From assembly GCA_027596035.1 (NCBI GenBank), contig JADGJA010000057.1, positions 1 through 54,032 of the forward strand: DNA of 54,032 nucleotides. The letters are read 5' to 3'. Of this stretch, positions 20,477 to 32,286 are shown piece after piece. Positions within the stretch are counted from its first letter, which is position 1. Every line of letters starts with the position of its first letter. This DNA comes from Thoreauomyces humboldtii. Lineage: Eukaryota > Chytridiomycota > Chytridiomycetes > Spizellomycetales > Powellomycetaceae. The translations under genes and the position numbers were made by a program. The notes beneath the pieces are model-generated. The model was not told where the DNA came from. It did not search any database and saw nothing but the letters and a program-made list of their open reading frames with translations.

Positions 20477-22549
20477 ATGGCAGAATCACTGAGCGTGGGA
20501 CTGGAGCTCCGCACGGCGTCCGATGTCGATGTTGTCGGTGCCGCTGGGACTTCCGCCGGGTTTTCCTTTGGCTTGTTGGACCTCCTCCGACCCGAAGTCC
20601 AGTCCCATGTACTGCTCCCCGCCAACAAGGTCGCAGCCGCTTTGGAACCAGAGCAGCTCCAGATGACGGAAAACTCCTGGGCAAGCTTTATAGTCGGAGG
20701 CATCGCTGCCGGGGGCGCACTCGAGTCCGAGGACGACCCGACGCGACAAAAGTGCGAAGCCCTCGTCCGCCAGCAGATTCACTGGGCTGCTCACTTGGGC
20801 CTTTCGGCGGTCATGTTCACCTATCCAACCGATGCGTTTGATTGCGTCAACTTTCCTCGCGTGGTCAGCCGGTCCGTTGGATTGTTGAGCTACACGCAGG
20901 CTTGGCTCCGCGTGAGCTTGAAGAATGGAAATGGTGCCGAAGCATGGAGACAGTGGAACCTCGTGCGTTCTCTCGGCGAACACAACCCAAAGCTTTCAGT
21001 GGCCCTGGAGATTGGATCAGAGCTGCCAGAAATTCGCACCCTTCAGCAGTGGTTCGCCGAACCCGTCCGCTGCGTCATTCTGCCCACGTCCTCGTTCATG
21101 GCCAACAGCAAGGGCTACCCGGTCCTTAGCAAGGCTCATCAGGAATTCCTGCGCAAGCTCATGGAGCAGCAGACCGTGCAGTTTGTCGTCAGTGCAGAGG
21201 ATCGAGAGGAGCGTCTACACCCTCAGGGTGGACTGGCTGCCTATGAGCAATATCTCCAGCATCTTAATCGCACTCGTCCTGCCCTCGGCATTGTTGATCA
21301 GTTCGCGCACGGCTACCATGACTACTTGCAGTCCCCCTTGCAGCCTCTTATGGATAACTTGGAGTCGGCCACATACGAGGTTTTTGAGAAGGACCCTATC
21401 AAATACCAGGAGTACGAGCGCGCTATGCACCGCGCCCTGAGCGAGCGCGTATCGGAAGTTGACGCGGCAGCTACTGTCACGGTACTGATGGTCGTCGGCG
21501 CGGGTCGTGGCCCCATCGTTCAATGCGCACTTCAGGCCGCCAAGAGCGCCAACCGTCGCGTGAAGGTTTATGCAGTGGAAAAAAACCCGAATGCCATTGT
21601 GACCTTGCGAAACCGCAAGGCGCAGGAGTGGGGCGACGCTGTTGAGGTTGTGCATTGTGACATGCGCTACTGGGAAGCGCCGGAAAAGTGTGACATTCTT
21701 GTCAGCGAGCTATTGGGCTCCTTCGGCGACAACGAGCTATCCCCGGAATGTCTCGACGGGGCCCAGCGCTTTCTCAAAGATTCCGGCATCTCGATTCCGT
21801 CTGACTACACGGCATACATCTCCCCGATGTCGTCGACCAAGTTGTACAACGAAGTTTCAGCTTATAAGGATTTAGAGCACATGGAAACGCCATACGTTGT
21901 CAAGTTTCGTTCCGTACATGAACTTGGTAAGCGTCGTTGGTGCGAGCTAAACCCTTCGCACTTCCGCTGAACTATATCCTCTCACAGCTGAGCCGAAACC
22001 GGTCTGGACATTCTCGCACCCTGACCGGGTGCAGCAGGCCGAACTCGGATCGCCAAATTTCAACAATCACAATACGCGCACCTCAACGCAACGCTTCCAG
22101 ACTTCTACTGACTCTCTCCTGGTATGGTCAAGCATTTGGAAAGATAATGGCTGCGATCCAACCTCTCTCCCTTACAGCACGGGATCTCTGGCTACTTCGA
22201 GGCGACCTTATATAAAGACGTTATGATCAGCATTCATCCTCAGACTCACTCGCCCGGCATGTTCAGCTGGTTCCCTATTTTCTTCCCACTCCAGGTCAGT
22301 GGTATCTGCGTTGTCGGATTGAGGATTGTCAACTCATGTGATACTTGATTTCAGACGCCAATTTACCTTCCGGCCGGCAGCAAGGTGGACTTAAACTTCT
22401 GGCGTCTTTGTGACGCACGGAAAGTGTGGTATGAATGGAGCGCGACGCCAGTGGCTGAAGATGCGAACGGTGTCACTACGCAGATGCTCGTTGGTGGCGC
22501 GTCAGCTATTCACAACAGGGATGGGAGGAGTTCGTGGATTGGCCTCTAG
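20477..22549 (+). CDS. PRMT5: PRMT5/Skb1-type protein arginine methyltransferase
   Basis: Exons 20477-21926, 21988-22121, 22178-22294 and 22355-22549 join in phase to 631 residues, the usual PRMT5 size. The N-terminal half is a TIM-barrel-like region ([19 protein letters not shown]). The catalytic half has [17 protein letters not shown], with the PRMT5-specific Phe, the SAM-binding motif GAGRGP, and the double-E loop [15 protein letters not shown]. The C-terminal beta barrel shows [15 protein letters not shown] and [12 protein letters not shown]. It should make symmetric dimethylarginine on histones and Sm proteins, in nucleus and cytosol. In animals it works with MEP50, which is not in this window. 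Confidence 0.93.
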
Positions 22550-22909
22550 AGGCCATGTGTCTATACGCCCGTTGCGCGCTCCGAGCGTAACGAAAGCATT
22601 TACATGTTATGTCCCTTACGGAACCTTCTCTTGGCGTAAAGCAAGGGCGTCTGATATTTTGAACAGTAGCGACAGCCTTTGGTCTCCGCATTAAGCGTAA
22701 GAATGCATCGTGCAACGAAACCTCCGGCCTTATTGCACACCCTGTAGCGCTCAATCCCTGGCGTCGGTGGAATGTAAGGGCTCGCAACCTCCTCTGCAAC
22801 GAAAGTACGGATCGGGACGGAAGGCGCAGAGCTTGGCCTCGGGTCATAGATAAAAGAAAAAAAAAAGTGCAACAGAGACCTCCCTTCCCCACCGCAATGC
22901 CCGCTTCTT
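22550..22909. other. Intergenic region between convergent PRMT5 and CDC34
   Basis: This 360-bp spacer presumably contains both 3' UTRs. It has an a-rich run near 22855-22866, and I see no convincing gene. Confidence 0.4.
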
Positions 22910-23888
22910 TCACGCATCGGATCCCTCGTCCATGTCGGATCCATGCTCTTCTTCCTCCTCCTCCTCGTCATCGTCATCATCGTCATCATCCTCCTCATAC
23001 CAAAAATTCTCGTCCTCTTCCACTTCCGCTGGTCGCTTGACGTGAAAGTCTTCCTCTGCAAATGGTAAAAAGAGGAATCAGTGACGCTGTTCACCATGCA
23101 AGCGGGTGATCGGGAAAAGCAGCTGAAACCGTGAACGAACCACTGGTAGGCATGACCAGGTCGGCTGGTATGTCCTTCTTGCTCCGCTCCACGAGGGTTC
23201 TGACTTTTTCGGCAAAGGCTTGTGGGTCCTTTCGAAATTGGATGCTGGCGTCGACATTGGCGGGAGACGACGTGTTCGGATCGTTCAGGAGCGATATGAC
23301 GGAGAGTAGGATGGATTCCACCGACTGCGTAGGGTTCCATCGTTCAGCGGCCGACTCGCCCGACATCTCGTCGTCTCCCGGCGGATGTAGGATGGAGATG
23401 CAGAGACGTCCGTCCTCGTACACGTTGGGATGATAGAAGCCGTTGAGGAAGGTGAAGGAAGGTGGGTTGAAGGGGAAGTCTTGAGGGAACTTGATGGTAG
23501 CCTATAGAGGTGTTCTGTCAGCTTTCGCGAATCGGTGGGTGCGCCCCGGCGATCGTGGCACGCACCAAGAAGTAGCCGCCCTCATACGAGGTACCAAGGG
23601 GCCCAATGATTCCAACCCTGAACAAATCGATGAGTTCGGGGCGCGCAACGTTGCGAAGAGAGCCAGGATTGTCAGCCTACTCCCAAACGAAGATATTATC
23701 TTCCTGCATGCCGACGCGGAACCCAGGGACGGGATTCATCATGAGCTCTGCATTGAAGGAGAAGACAGGTCATCGTATTCGATTTGGATTAGTGTCGTGC
23801 GAGGCAAGGCCCAACCTCGCGGTCGGAGGTTTGGCAGGAACGCACCTTTCAATTGCCTTTGCAGCGCATGCTGAGCAGCGCTTGCCAT
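22910..23888 (-). CDS. CDC34: Ubiquitin-conjugating enzyme E2 of the CDC34/UBE2R type
   Basis: Exons 23888-23846, 23747-23681, 23617-23566, 23501-23141 and 23055-22910 join in phase to 222 residues. The UBC fold shows FPFNPPSFTFLNGFYHPNVY, the active-site cysteine in EDGRLCISILHPP, and then the acidic loop GDDEMSGESAAERWNPTQ that distinguishes Cdc34/Ube2R/Ube2G from other E2s. The C-terminal tail is almost entirely Asp/Glu (about 22915-23025), as in Cdc34, where it docks to the basic canyon of cullin in SCF ligases. The role is K48-linked chain building on cell-cycle substrates in nucleus and cytosol. HPN and catalytic residues are intact. Confidence 0.92.
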
Positions 23889-24332
23889 GAGAAGAGGGAT
23901 GGGATGGTGGCGGAGTAGAAAGGAGGAGCGTCAGTTGCAAGCGGGGAGTTGCTCAAGAGAATTCGACTGGGTCCTATCGATGCTTGAAGGTTGGGATGGG
24001 TCTAAGGATGAGGAAGGCTGCAGCATGATATCCACAGTACGGGTACCTATACCGGTAGGTGAGGGTTTTGTCAGGCGACTGGATGGATGGATGGCTGGCT
24101 CCTTGATCTGAAGTTCTTGAAGAAAGCCTCGGAGTCGGAGACTTCTTGGACAGCTTTTGGTGGGGAAACTCCGCCCACTTGAAAATGTATATACGGTATT
24201 ATTACTTTTTGGCGGCCAGGCTCAAGCCTCGTCTTTGCCTCCCGTACCCTTGTCCCTTCCACCGCAGGATCGTTCCTATCCTTTCATGTTCTCAGCGAAA
24301 CACCTGGAACTCACTAAGACGGCTTGCAAACC
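23889..24332. promoter_or_regulatory. Divergent promoter region with GTAC palindromes
   Basis: This 444-bp spacer separates CDC34 (minus) from the coiled-coil gene (plus). It includes gtacgggtacctataccggta (24037-24057), which again carries GGTACC and ACCGGT-like cores, and repeated ggatgg (24081-24092). It is probably a two-way promoter. Confidence 0.4.
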
Positions 24333-25776
24333 ATGCCAGGAAAGGGCAAGAAGAAGAAGGCTGCGGGAGGCGGAGCTTCCAAGAAAAGGAAGGGCGGAAA
24401 GAAAGGGGGCAAGAAGGGCAGGGGAGGGAAGAGGATGGGCGCAGAGCAGGCAAGCACCGTGCTCACCTTCATAATGTAAGAGAGACGAGCGGACTTGGCC
24501 TGCTGCATGTCCGAGTCTCATGACGGCTGCGTCGGAACAGGGTCGAGGCGCGCAAGCAGTCTGTACTGCTGTACCGAACGCAGTACATGGAGCAGTGAGT
24601 TGCAGTGCAATCGCTCGATTGGCATGCACTGGGAAGCAACAGACCGGACTTACCATCTTCCGTTCCGTTAGGAAGGAAGAGCTCAGGCAGCTGCGGGCCA
24701 AGCTGCGGCGAGTGCAGCAGGAGCGGGTATTGTGGGAGCACCTCGAACGATATGGCAGTTGGCACTTCCGACTCATCTTGACGTTCATCTGCTCAGTATG
24801 GGCATCTTCGTAACGTGCTGGACACCACCGATGCCATGACGGGCAAGCTCGAAACCATGCAGACATCCGGTTTTGGGGCCGTCGGGGATTTGGCGTCGGA
24901 CGCCAAGCTCGTTTCCCAGCAGGAAATCATCGAGGACCTCCACTCCATCCTCTCAATTCACTCCACGAGTTTGGCGCACCTCGCAACGACTCACGCCACG
25001 CTGCAAAGTAGTCATGCCATGTCGAGTCTGGACGCTGCCCTGCAGGGGTTGAAGACGGCTCAGGTGGATCAAGCGGCAAGGCACGAGGCCGAAGTGGCCT
25101 TGTTGCGAAAGAGGCATCAAGCCGCGGTCGATGGAAGTCGGAAGCGGGGTGAAAAGATTGTCATGGGTGTAGAAGGGTTGGCAAGTCAAGTGAGTGGGTT
25201 ATTCCGTCCGGCTCAGGTGCAACCCTCATCCAGACCATGTTGTCCTGATGACACCCCTCTCCCCAAACTCATCAACAGAATGAGCTCGACACCCTTCCAG
25301 CGTCGTCTCTGTCTATCCTGCACCGCAACTCGACACTCAAGGCAAAGACGCTACTTGCCGAGACGGAGCACGCCCGGCTGGTGGCACAGGTGCGATGCTT
25401 GAACGCGACCACCCTGGAAGCGATCACCGACGCCAGTGACGTTGATTGGGATCTCGGGCTCGGACTGCCCGCTCTACCGCCCAGCTTGTCCTCTGGATCC
25501 GAATCCCCGAACGGGTCCGCCTCGGCCGTTGCGGACGAGGGAGGCGAGATGTCAGGTGCTTTGCCACGGCTGAGCGCTGTCCGGACGGCCCTCACGCTGT
25601 CGGCGGGGGGTATATTGGCGCGAGAAAAGCGAGAGCGCGATGCAGGAACGCGGAGGAGCAGACTGGGAGTACTGGGCGCCAGGATTAGTTTCACCAAAGT
25701 CGACCCTAAGCACAGCGGTGGGGTTCTGTATAGCAAGATGGTGGAATGCCTTCCCCCAATTACCACAGCTTCATAA
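24333..25776 (+). CDS. Lys-rich N-terminus plus coiled-coil protein, function unknown
   Basis: Exons 24333-24475, 24541-24594, 24672-24726, 24797-25189 and 25279-25776 join in phase to 380 residues. The first 35 residues are almost all Lys, Gly, Ala and Arg (MPGKGKKKKAAGGGASKKRK). A predicted coiled coil follows (about residues 50-260, such as KEELRQLRAKLRRVQQER and ARHEAEVALLRKRHQAAV), then a Ser/Gly-rich acidic linker and a basic C-terminal segment (LGARISFTKVDPKH). I do not recognise the family. Lysine-rich starts followed by a coiled coil occur in several basal-body and axoneme proteins, so a flagellar role is possible but only a guess. The intron after 24726 (GTATTG...CAG) is the least certain. 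Confidence 0.6.
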
Positions 25777-26320
25777 AGCGCTATGCGTCTTGGGGTTTCA
25801 AGGCTACCAACAGGCTGCAGGTGTTGACCGGAACACCGAGTTTGGGCGGGATGTTCAGAAAAGTCAAGACCGACCGCTACGGAGCTTGAACTTCAACTGT
25901 GTACTCTACATGTAGAGTTTGCAAGGGACATGGGCATGGGGCATGCCGGTGACTCCTCCTGCTGGTTGCGCACGTGCGCTCGCTGCTGCTGCGTCTTTGG
26001 GTCTTTGGAGTCTTTTTGGGCCGCCTAACGTCTGACGTCGTCCCCTCCTTCCTTCCCTTCCGTTCTCCCTTTCCATCCCTCCTTTCCTCTTTTATACACT
26101 CTCTTATGGAATGCCGCGACTGTCTCTCCCAATCACACATCGACATCATACACAACACCTCTTTCCATCAAGCTTCGCGCCATCGTCTCTGATCAAACGC
26201 ACTTCCCCTTCTCACTCTCCGGCACCACTGATTTCCAACCGCTGCGACCACCTTCCTCATCTCCCGTAATCCTCCGTCCATACCTTTGTCCGCTTCTTGT
26301 ATCTCCGGCGCACCATATCT
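25777..26320. promoter_or_regulatory. CT-rich intergenic region upstream of the lipase
   Basis: This 544-bp stretch ends in a long pyrimidine-rich zone (26040-26310, many cttcc, ctctc and tccct blocks). That is typical of fungal core promoters and 5' UTRs of well-expressed genes. No gene is seen. Confidence 0.45.
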
Positions 26321-27496
26321 ATGAGTCTGGTCAGCTTCGCCCTCCAGCTGCGTCGCAAGTTGAACGATCTTCTCAGCGCAACTCCGGTCACTTCTCTTTT
26401 CGCACATCCACCCAATGCGACCGCCGGTGACCAGCTGACACGTCTCAGGAGGCGAGAAGCGAAAAAGGCGCTCCTCGCCTGGGCCCGCATGGAGTCTGCC
26501 GCTTCTTCCGACGTCAACGGCGCCAGCATAAAGTTTGACGCGGGGAGTCGAGAGGAGCGGCGGGCTCACATCGGCCTCATTGTAAAGCACAACTACAAGG
26601 CTCCGCGGGATCCGGTCGTCCTTTGCCACGGCCTCTTCGGTTTCGACCAGATCGCCGTGCCCGCTCTCGGGCTCCAGATCCAATACTGGAACGGGATCGC
26701 GGAAGCGTTGCGTGACATTGGCTGCAAGGTCCACGTCTCGCGCGTGGGGACCGTTGCAGCGCTCAAGACACGCGCTCACCAGCTGCGAGGCTTCCTCGAG
26801 GATCGCATGGAGGGCCAGCAGGTCAATCTGGTAGCTCACTCGATGGGCGGCCTCGACTGCCGATACGTCATCTCCCACCTTCCCTCCGACAAATTTCACA
26901 TCAACTCGCTCACCACCGTGGCTACCCCGCATCGAGGTAGCCCCTTCATGGACTGGTGTCGGGACGCTTTCGGCGTGGGTCTCCTCCACGATTACATCAA
27001 CCAGCAGATGGACGATGTCGTGAGCAAGCATATGCTATCCAATCCTTCGGCGACGACCGGTGGGAATCCTCCCCCAATGTCTTCCGAAACCACGCAGAAA
27101 CTCATTCGAACCCACCCCATCATCCGCGCGCTCTGCTCTCCGCTCGACTCCCCCGCCTTTGCGAACCTTACGAGAGATTATTGCACCACATTCAACGAGC
27201 TCACTCCCGATGACCCTACCATCCACTACGCGTCGTACGCTGCCGTGGTCGCCCAGATGTCACCCCTTGCTCCGCTCTTCTTTTCACATCGCATCGTGTC
27301 AGAGCGAGAGGGACCCAACGATGGACTTGTGTCACTGGACAGTGCTACATGGGGAGAGTTCATGGGCTCGGTGAGATGTGATCACTGGCAGTTGATACCC
27401 CCAAGGCTCAGGCAGGTCATCATCAGAAAGGACTCGTTTGACGCTGTCGGTTTCTACCTCGGACTGGTCACGCAGTTGTCCGAGAAAGGTTACTGA
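26321..27496 (+). CDS. Triacylglycerol lipase-like alpha/beta hydrolase
   Basis: A single exon of 391 residues begins at the ATG at 26321; the frame is open a little further but without an ATG. The oxyanion-hole segment is DPVVLCHGLFGFD, the nucleophile elbow is VAHSMGGLDCRY (Ser at about nt 26840), the acid is probably the Asp in EGPNDGLVS, and the histidine is in CDHWQLIPP. The order and spacing fit bacterial/fungal class I-type triacylglycerol lipases. There is no signal peptide: the N-terminus (MSLVSFALQLRRKLNDLL) looks like an amphipathic helix, so the enzyme probably works on lipid droplets or intracellular membranes. Substrate preference cannot be read from sequence. Confidence 0.85.
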   Translation: MSLVSFALQLRRKLNDLLSATPVTSLFAHPPNATAGDQLTRLRRREAKKALLAWARMESAASSDVNGASIKFDAGSREERRAHIGLIVKHNYKAPRDPVVLCHGLFGFDQIAVPALGLQIQYWNGIAEALRDIGCKVHVSRVGTVAALKTRAHQLRGFLEDRMEGQQVNLVAHSMGGLDCRYVISHLPSDKFHINSLTTVATPHRGSPFMDWCRDAFGVGLLHDYINQQMDDVVSKHMLSNPSATTGGNPPPMSSETTQKLIRTHPIIRALCSPLDSPAFANLTRDYCTTFNELTPDDPTIHYASYAAVVAQMSPLAPLFFSHRIVSEREGPNDGLVSLDSATWGEFMGSVRCDHWQLIPPRLRQVIIRKDSFDAVGFYLGLVTQLSEKGY

Positions 27497-28648
27497 TCTC
27501 TTGGCGTCACGATAGACGGAAAGCCGGGGGGCGGAGGGCATGACCCTGCTGCTGCATGACGTTATCACCCCATTTGGGAGCGCGGCAGGATCGGCAGGAT
27601 TTGTCTTTCCCTCGTTAATCTGATACACATAGACGGATTTTTAAGACTCTGAACCTTCTCGTATTGTGCCACGATGCGTTTGAGACACCTCCCATAATGA
27701 CCCTGATAATATGACGTCTCAGGTCCTAGGTGAGCGGAGCCTAACGGCTCGAGGTAGGTTGGGTCACGGTCGTATCGCCTTCCTCCATCTCAGCGATCTC
27801 CATCAGCAATCGTCTTCTTTCTCTCTGCAGCTTTCCTTCTAGATCGACTGTGACAACGCGGTAACGCGACACGCGGAGCGGAGCCGTCCAGTGTCTGTGT
27901 ACGTGTAACTCCGTGTCGATGCAACAGGGCCCTCAGACGGCGTCGAGAAGGTCCCGCCCGATTTGTTGAATTTGAAACCGCATTTATACACCTTTAGCCT
28001 TTAGTAGCGCACGGGTCGTTTGCTGAATCCCTGATCGGAGCTCATCTTCTACAGTACAGGATCTTACAAGAAAATGCTATATCCCATCAAACAGCTGGCA
28101 ATCTCAATGGGTTCTCAATTGCAAAGCTCTCGAAAGTGGTCTATCATCGCTTCTCTACCCCCATTCCCCTTACCCTGGAAAAGAGCTCGTTTATTGCAAC
28201 GTGGACATCAACCTCCGCGCGTAGTCCTGGAAACTCATTGCCGAAGAGCCAGCCCGCTGTCAAGGAGGGTCAGCTGGGCTATGATCTCTGCGGAGAGGGT
28301 ATCATAGTGACAAAAGTAGTCGGATCTGAGAACCAACATACGATAAAGATATGCTCCATACCTTTTTTGAAGCATCGGTTCCGTTCTGTGAACGCTGTTC
28401 AATACTTCCTTGCAAGCGAACAAGTAGGAGAAACTTCTCCTGATAAACTGAGTGAATCGGCGAGTTCTCTCTTATACGTAGTGAAACTCTGCCGTACGCC
28501 CCCCGCGTTCCCTACCGCAGCCGACTACCTTCCTCTCCTCTGCTTGCGATGCCCATCTTCGACAGTCACGGGTGCTGCCAACGCACCAATTGATCATAGG
28601 GGCCGATAATAACAAATCAACGGGTAACCCTGTATTCGAGGAAGGTTG
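27497..28648. other. Long intergenic stretch between convergent lipase and PRP40
   Basis: This is the longest gene-free stretch here (1152 bp). Frames inside it, such as 28074-28307 and 28136-28609 on the plus strand, have no recognisable domain, no consistent splice pattern and no family resemblance. It may carry long 3' UTRs or an RNA gene that I cannot see. Confidence 0.4.
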
Positions 28649-31600
28649 TTATCGCAGCTCGCCTTCCTCCTCGCTCTCATCCGAGCCCGGTCCATCTCCC
28701 CCCAACGCTATGGCAGTAGGAGCCTCTGCGCGGGATCGATTTCGCAAGGGAGAGCGCACACGCCCTTCCTTTCGTCGCTCGCCAGCCCTGGGCAACTCGA
28801 GGACGCTATCTCTCCGGTGAACGGTCGAGGAAGGCAGATCGCGCTCTTCCCGAGCAGATGGCTCTGCATACCTCTGCAGCAACGGATAGCATGGTACGGG
28901 TGTTAGTGGATGTAATGTAACTGCCTAAGAGGGGTCGAGTATGCTTACCTGTCGTTTATCCCGCGAATGTTCGCCCGGGGATGGCGACCTGGACCGATCA
29001 TTGCGCGGCCGCCGGTGGCTGCGTCGGGCCTTATCAGCGGTGCTTCGATATTCTTTGTCGCCCCGATCACGTTCGTGTTTCGATGAGCGTTTGCGCTTGC
29101 GCTCGAGAAATTCGTCAGCGGCTCCGCCGCGTAGCGATCCTTCGTCGTCGTCATCCTCAAACTCTGATCGAGGCGCGACCCGGGAGCGTTTTTCCGCTCG
29201 CTCCTTCAGTCGCGCCATAAACTTTTGGTATACTTCGACTTTCTGGCATTCTTCCAGCTCATCAAACTCTGGATATTCTTTCGCCACAGTATCACGAATC
29301 TACGAACTGAAGTATCAACTATGCTCGTTTCTGATCACCGTGCCCGGAGAAGAACTTACCTGCTCCCACTCCGTGTCAACAGTGACCACGACACTCAAGT
29401 GTTTCAATGCTGACCTGAGCGCCTCCATTCTTTTACGGGTTCGCCTTTCCGCCCGACGTCGCTCCTCTCGGTCGGCGTTGGCAGCCCTGTCCATGCACTT
29501 AGAGGGAACCAGTAAGCTCCTTCCTGCGTGCCAAATTGAAAGCGCTGAAGAAAGTCTACCTCTTCATATACAAGTCTGATGATTGTCGGCTTTACGGTGG
29601 TGAATTTCCCTTCCGAAACAGCACTGACTGATTTTTTGAATTCCTCCAAGGTAGTCGTGAGAGATATTGGAATGTTGGAAGCCTGCAAAGAGTTAAAATG
29701 GCCTCTCGGAGTTCGTAGGAATTCTGTATCCTTACCTTGACGATATCTTCTACCGCACGACGAGCAGGGCGAAACTCATCGATTATTTGTATAATAACGT
29801 CTCCGAACAATTCGAGAGGGTCTGCTCCCGGCTGATTTAGAAGCTGAATGTACCTCTCATCATCGTGGATGGCCGGAAACAGCTCCAGCCAGTGCGTTCG
29901 AGCATGGACGGTATCATTTGCGGCCAACTCAAGAAGGAAAGCTCGGAACTTGTCTCGCTTGATGCGCTCCTGTCTGTGGCGAGCACGTTGCTTCTCGTCC
30001 CTCCCTTGCCGATATTTTGTCACAAGGTCCTCGATGTGATGCTCAAAGGTCAGCAGGAAGTCAATGGGTTCCATGGCTTGCAGCTTCCTATCCGCCCGAT
30101 ACTCCGGTTGAGCTTTATACAGTTCCTGGACCGCTGCCCATGTCGTTTCAATGGTCAAGAGCTCCTCTGCAGTTAAGCGTTGAAGTATGCGCTCGAATTT
30201 CGTCACGTTATCCTTACGGGTCTCGCGGATAATTTCCTGAATTCAAGTTGAGGGTCGACATCCAAAGCTGTAGGAGTGCTACGACGTTCCCTACCTTCTC
30301 CCGTTCTTGGAGGCCTTCAACAAACTCCCGAAAGATCGCCTGCCTGTCATGGTCATCGATGGCCTTGAACACCTCGTTATTCTCTAACGTTGACGCAGCT
30401 TTCCTGGTTGTGATGCGAGCTATCAATGGCTGAAGCACACTTGAGTGGTTCGCTGTGTAGCCGCAATCCATACCGATATCGAGTGCGCGAATTTACTCCA
30501 TGCTGCGGGTCTGTAAATAGCGTACGCAAGACTACACGATCCTCATCGTACTTGGCTTTCCGAATATCCTACAACCAAGTAGCATCAGCTTTCCGAGGGC
30601 AAGTACTACAAGCTTCAGTAACATACAGCGGCTTCCTTGCGTTTTTCGTCGATATAACGTTCGAAAGCTGAACGCCGTTCCGAAAGTGTTTTCAAAGCAC
30701 GGTAAAGCGGGTGACTGATGATGATGCGCATTGTGGTCTCCCATGTCCAGTCAGGAGTGACGTTCTGCGTTGGACAAACGATTGGTCCAGATTGCCAGCG
30801 TGAAAAGGGCCCACGATGGCCTACCGTCTCACGAAGCATTCCCATAAAAGCTTCTTCGGCCTCTTCGCGAGTATCGAATTCGGTTTGTACATTCAGGTAC
30901 GGGTCAGCAGCTGGAGTAAAATTGAGACGCTGGTGGTCGCGATCGCGTTGCTCTTTTTGTTCCTTTTCTCGGTCTGCCTCCTCCCGAGAATAAACTGCGA
31001 CGGTGTTCGCTTGAGGCTGGTTTGGTGCGGGTAATGCTGCGGGGATTACTGGAGCGGTGGCAACCTCCATTACCGCTAGACGACAGCACCGGGTGAATAA
31101 AGTGTTGTTCAGCAAGACTACGTTAGGATCGTACCTTTTAGGTCCGCAGGAATTTCCCAAGTGGTGACCTTGGTCTCTACTTTTGGCGTAAACATCACGA
31201 GGGCCAAGAATTCATTTGATATTGCACGCACCTGAGTTGAAATAATACTTCTTTCCGCCTGGTGCTTCGAACTCCTTCCAGCAAGAGTTTGCCAGCGCTT
31301 TCTGGATTCGTCGTGCACGAGTGAGCATCCAGGTAGTGAAATGGGAACCCTCATCTACGTTTCACACCTCTAGAGGAGTTTTGAGCTCCTCCGGTTTTTC
31401 CCAGCTGGTCACTTTGGTGACGGCGTTAAAATAATATGTTTTCCCTTCGCTCGTCGTATGGGCTTTCCAGGTTGGCTGCCGTGATTCCAAAAGACAAACG
31501 GTCAGTACGGACTTTCACGAAGAAGCCGACATTGGTCGCATACCTGAACAGGGGAAGGGTTACTGGGAGCGGGGCGCACACCCGGCTGAGGCCCTTGCCA

Positions 31601-31753
31601 TTGCGGAGGATGACCGTTCTGAGGATAGCCTTGGTGAGAGATCTACTCGCCGAAAAGAAGTGTGATGTGAGTAGTGAACAGAAGGAAGGAGAACCTCCCC
31701 CAAAAGCTTAGGGGTGGTGACGGGTACGGACACTGTGCTGGGGCCACGACATC
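28649..31753 (-). CDS. PRP40: PRP40-type splicing factor (WW-WW-FF repeats)
   Basis: Read from 31753 downward, a short Gln/Pro-rich start (GYPQNGHPPQWQGPQPG) leads into WW domain 1 (TWKAHTTSEGKTYYFNAVTK, then SWEKPEEL). WW domain 2 (CWKEFEAPGGKKYYFN, then TKVTTWEIPADL) is split by an intron. FF domains follow: FDTREEAEEAFMGMLRET joined to TPDWTWETTMR and RALKTLSERRSAFERY is a textbook FF, and at least three more lie between 30570 and 28930. The C-terminus is RS/RE-rich and acidic (stop at 28651-28649). Prp40 is the U1 snRNP component that bridges to the branch-point protein; its WW domains bind proline-rich partners and its FF domains bind U1 and polymerase II-associated proteins. At least ten exons are needed. 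The start exon (ATG at 31753) is tentative, the rest firm. Confidence 0.87.
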
Positions 31754-32286
31754 GTAAGGTGCTTGTTGAGGTGAACTGCACAATGGACGAGTGGACAACT
31801 GGTGCTCCAACGGTGGAGAACTGTATCTATTTATTTGTTGATTTACGCTCCCTTTTGGCTAAATGAGAAGACAAGAAGAACACGGCGGTTGGTTGTGTCA
31901 TCATCGCTTCCAACATAATTCCCATCGGTGCCATCGACATGCCCTATTTTTGGAGACCCCATTCCCACCCAAGCACATGCGGTCGAACTCAAAACATGCT
32001 TCTCTCATCTTCTCTCAGCTTCAGAGTGTCTTCGGCTGACCGTCTGCCAAGCGCCGCCTATTCCGGGCTAGCAGCATCCGTCGGGCTTGACGAAAGGGGC
32101 TTTTTCCTTTTTCTCTTCCTCGTCGATAGCGACCGACCCGCTTCACCTGGCATTCCTCTGAAACTACTCACCGACGGACGACTCACTTTGTTTGAACTCT
32201 CTGGAGGCTTCTGGGATTCTCATCGCCTTGTCTAACTTTATACCCTTGCCGCTTTCGGCCGTTAAAAGCTCGCTCCACCGCACACC
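31754..32286. promoter_or_regulatory. Divergent promoter region of PRP40 and the myosin
   Basis: This 533-bp spacer has a pyrimidine-rich segment near 32100-32125 (ctttttcctttttctcttcc). No gene is visible, and it should carry both promoters. Confidence 0.4.

Noticed and set aside
21215..21655. 146-codon minus frame inside PRMT5
   Set aside because: Antisense shadow of the conserved SAM-binding region.
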